Positions 15,229-17,405 of a DNA stretch of 17,405 bases are shown piece by piece. Origin of the DNA: Methanobrevibacter sp. (GTDB taxonomy: Archaea > Methanobacteriota > Methanobacteria > Methanobacteriales > Methanobacteriaceae); assembly GCF_015062985.1 (NCBI RefSeq), contig NZ_SUTI01000013.1, positions 1 through 17,405 on the forward strand. Reading direction: 5' to 3'. Numbering within the stretch: the stretch's first letter is position 1; every line of letters starts with the position of its first letter. The position numbers were made by a program, and so were the translations under genes. The notes below the pieces were generated by a model, which was not told the origin of the DNA, searched no databases, and saw nothing but the letters and a program-made list of their open reading frames with translations.

Positions 15229-15771
15229 ATGACTGATGAAAATAAAAGCGAAACTGAAGTAGAAACTCAAGATTTGGAAGAGAAATATGAAGCTCTTCTT
15301 GAAGAAAAAAATCAGGAGATTGAAAAGCTTCAAAAAGATCTTGAAAAATCCGAAAGTGAAACCCAGGAATACATCTCACTATCACAAAGACTTCAAGCTG
15401 ATTTCGAAAATTTCAAAAAGATAACTGACAAGAGAAATCAGGAGCTAGTAAAATTCGCTAATGAAAATGTTATAAAAGATTTCCTAGACTGTTATGAAGA
15501 CTTCGGCAGAGCTTTAGAAACCGAAAATGATGAAGATTTAAGAAAAGGTATTGAATTGATCTACAATAAGTTTAGTGATGTGCTGGCAAAAGAAGGAGTA
15601 AGCGAAATTCCTGCAAAAGGAGAAAAATTCGATTTGAACAAGCATGAAGCATTGATGGTTCAAGATTCTCCTGATGTCGAAAACGGATACATTATTGAAG
15701 AGTTGATGAAAGGATACATGTACAAGGACAAAGTCCTCAAATACTCAAAAGTTATAGTTTGTAAAAAATAA
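15229..15771 (+). CDS. grpE: Nucleotide exchange factor GrpE
   Basis: A 180-residue co-chaperone that releases ADP from DnaK. The first 65 residues form an acidic, Glu/Lys-rich helix (long coiled coil for dimerisation), followed by SQRLQADFENFKKITDKRNQE, the helical core, and a C-terminal beta domain with FDLNKHEALMVQDSPD and KGYMYKDKVLKYSKVIV, which are diagnostic. The length is normal. AAGGTG sits 5 nt before the ATG. A small hairpin (TAGGTT at 15195-15200 with AACCTA at 15209-15214) lies just ahead of the ribosome site. dnaK follows after 43 nt, so the two are probably one transcript under the HSR1-like regulator. Confidence 0.95.
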   Translation: MTDENKSETEVETQDLEEKYEALLEEKNQEIEKLQKDLEKSESETQEYISLSQRLQADFENFKKITDKRNQELVKFANENVIKDFLDCYEDFGRALETENDEDLRKGIELIYNKFSDVLAKEGVSEIPAKGEKFDLNKHEALMVQDSPDVENGYIIEELMKGYMYKDKVLKYSKVIVCKK

Positions 15772-15814
15772 CGTTTATTAAATAATAATATATTAAAAAA
15801 ATAAGGTGATAATT

Positions 15815-17405
15815 ATGTCTGATACTAAAAAAGAAAAAATTATTGGAATTGATTTAGGTACAAGTAACTCAGCTGCATCTGTGCTTGTGGGAGGAAAACC
15901 AACCACAATCCCTTCCGCAGAAGGTGCAAGCCAATACGGTAAATCATTTCCAAGTTACGTTGCATTTACCGAAGACGGTCAAATGCTAGTCGGTGAACCA
16001 GCAAGAAGACAAGCAGTAACAAACCCTGAAAATACCATTTCAGCAATCAAAAGAAGCATGGGTACCGATCACAAAGTTACCGTGAACGGAAAACAATACT
16101 CTCCACAAGAGATTTCCGCATTTATCTTACAAAAAATCAAAAAAGATGCAGAAACCTTCCTCGGAGAACCTATCCAAAAAGCTGTAATTACCGTACCTGC
16201 ATACTTTGACGACAACCAAAGGACCGCAACAAAAGATGCAGGAACAATCGCAGGACTGGACGTTGTAAGGCTCGTAAACGAACCAACCGCAGCAAGCCTC
16301 GCATACGGTCTTGACAAAGCTGAAGAAGATGACATGAACATCATGGTATACGATTTAGGTGGAGGTACCCTGGACGTAACCATCATGGAATTCGGTGGAG
16401 GAGTATTTGAAGTAAGATCCACCAGCGGAGACACCCAACTCGGTGGTACCGATATGGATAACGTATTAATCAAATACTTAGCTGATGAGTTCAAAGCACA
16501 AGAAGGCGTTGACCTGATGGACAACGACCAAGCTGTACAAAGGTTAAGAGAAGCTGCAGAAAAAGCAAAAATCGAATTGTCCACTACCACAACTACCGAA
16601 GTCAACTTGCCTTTCATTGCAATGGGAACTGACGGAACCCCTAAAAACCTAATCATTTCACTTACAAGAGCAAAATTAGAAGAGCTCGTCGATTCAATTG
16701 TCGAAAAATCAGGCAAACCAATGCAACAAGCATTAGATGACGCTAAAATGAGCAAATCAGAAATTGACAAAATCATCTTAGTCGGTGGACCTACCAGAAT
16801 GCCAATCGTACAGAAATTCGTAGAAAAATTCATAGGAAAACCAGTCGAACGTGGTATTGACCCAATGGAATGTGTATCCATGGGTGCTGCTATTCAAGGA
16901 GGAGTATTAGCCGGTGAAATTAAAGACATCGTATTGTTAGACGTTACTCCATTATCCTTAGGTATCGAAACCTTAGGTGGAGTTTCAACCACTTTAATCG
17001 AAAGGAACACAACAATCCCTACCAAGAAAAGCCAAGTATTCTCCACAGCTGCCGACAATCAGCCTTCAGTAGACATCAACGTACTTCAAGGTGAAAGGAA
17101 AATGGCAGCAGACAACACTTCACTCGGACGTTTCCAACTTGTGGGAATCCCACCTGCACCAAGAGGCGTTCCTCAAATTGAAGTAACCTTTGATATTGAC
17201 GCAAACGGTATTATCAATGTAACCGCTAAAGACAAAGGAACAGGCAAAGAACAAGCAATCACAATTACCTCTTCCACCAAACTGTCCGATGAGGAAATCG
17301 AACAAAAAATCAAAGAAGCGGAAATGAATGCTGAAGCAGATAAGAAAAGACAAGAAGAAATCGAAATCAGAAACAATGCAGACTCATTAATTTACACTTC
17401 AGAAA
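15815..17405 (+). CDS. dnaK: Molecular chaperone DnaK (Hsp70), 3' end beyond the window
   Basis: The first 530 residues of DnaK, an ATP-driven protein-folding chaperone; about 80-100 residues are missing past the window edge. The nucleotide-binding domain shows IGIDLGTSNS (phosphate loop), VYDLGGGTLDVT and ILVGGPTRMP. The substrate-binding domain starts at LLDVTPLSLGIETLGG and is intact, as is the start of the helical lid. The N-terminal quadrant lacks the roughly 25-residue insertion typical of Gram-negative DnaK, as in Gram-positive and archaeal forms. This fits the accepted view that archaea acquired this chaperone from bacteria. AAGGTG sits 6 nt before the ATG. dnaJ would be expected downstream. 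Confidence 0.97.
   Translation, partial: MSDTKKEKIIGIDLGTSNSAASVLVGGKPTTIPSAEGASQYGKSFPSYVAFTEDGQMLVGEPARRQAVTNPENTISAIKRSMGTDHKVTVNGKQYSPQEISAFILQKIKKDAETFLGEPIQKAVITVPAYFDDNQRTATKDAGTIAGLDVVRLVNEPTAASLAYGLDKAEEDDMNIMVYDLGGGTLDVTIMEFGGGVFEVRSTSGDTQLGGTDMDNVLIKYLADEFKAQEGVDLMDNDQAVQRLREAAEKAKIELSTTTTTEVNLPFIAMGTDGTPKNLIISLTRAKLEELVDSIVEKSGKPMQQALDDAKMSKSEIDKIILVGGPTRMPIVQKFVEKFIGKPVERGIDPMECVSMGAAIQGGVLAGEIKDIVLLDVTPLSLGIETLGGVSTTLIERNTTIPTKKSQVFSTAADNQPSVDINVLQGERKMAADNTSLGRFQLVGIPPAPRGVPQIEVTFDIDANGIINVTAKDKGTGKEQAITITSSTKLSDEEIEQKIKEAEMNAEADKKRQEEIEIRNNADSLIYTSE

Noticed and set aside
16069..16881. 270-residue open frame on the minus strand
   Set aside because: It lies fully inside dnaK in antisense, is Ser/Pro-rich shadow sequence and matches no family; dnaK itself is unmistakable.

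Overview
The window looks like chromosome of a low-GC methanogenic archaeon of the Methanobacteriales, most likely Methanobrevibacter. Three things point there: archaeal promoters (TATA boxes such as TATATAAA, purine-rich AAGGTG or GGAGG ribosome sites, and some apparently leaderless starts), an archaeal GatB, and HypF/LarB nickel genes beside a bacterial-type GrpE-DnaK pair under an archaeal regulator. The genus is an inference from sequence style; no database search was possible.

Layout. A partial tRNA-Asn (minus strand) opens the window. A plus-strand run follows: a radical SAM protein, a GpsA-type sn-glycerol-3-phosphate dehydrogenase and a LicC/TagD-like cytidylyltransferase (252-3037). 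After a T-rich terminator and a new promoter comes gatB, a CBS-ParB/SerK-like protein and hisE (about 3168-5643). Next are a TagG-like ABC permease, a TagH-like ABC ATPase, a membrane-anchored protein of unknown function, and an 851-residue protein fusing a GT2 glycosyltransferase to a TagF/TagB-like CDP-glycerol glycerophosphotransferase (5681-10431). A minus-strand pair (larB and a GNAT acetyltransferase) lies tail to tail with that gene and is divergent from hypF, apparently sharing one symmetric TATA element. Downstream of hypF lie a small minus-strand gene that may be a remnant of an Rpn-like protein, a winged-helix regulator (minus strand), and the divergent grpE-dnaK pair. dnaK runs off the window end.

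How the genes may work together. The most interesting reading is a dispersed teichoic-acid-like pathway in an archaeon. GpsA would make sn-glycerol-3-phosphate, the opposite enantiomer to that in archaeal lipids. The cytidylyltransferase would activate it to a CDP-alcohol. The TagF-like domain would polymerise or transfer the phospho-alcohol, and the TagGH-like exporter would move the product to the pseudomurein surface. Each enzyme class is well supported; the link between them is inference.

The regulator upstream of grpE-dnaK has two exact copies of TAAC-N5-GTTA in its own promoter. This matches the core of the site recalled for the Archaeoglobus heat-shock regulator HSR1, so it is very likely an autoregulated heat-shock repressor. 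A further oddity is gatB, whose only well-placed ribosome site points to an ATT start codon.
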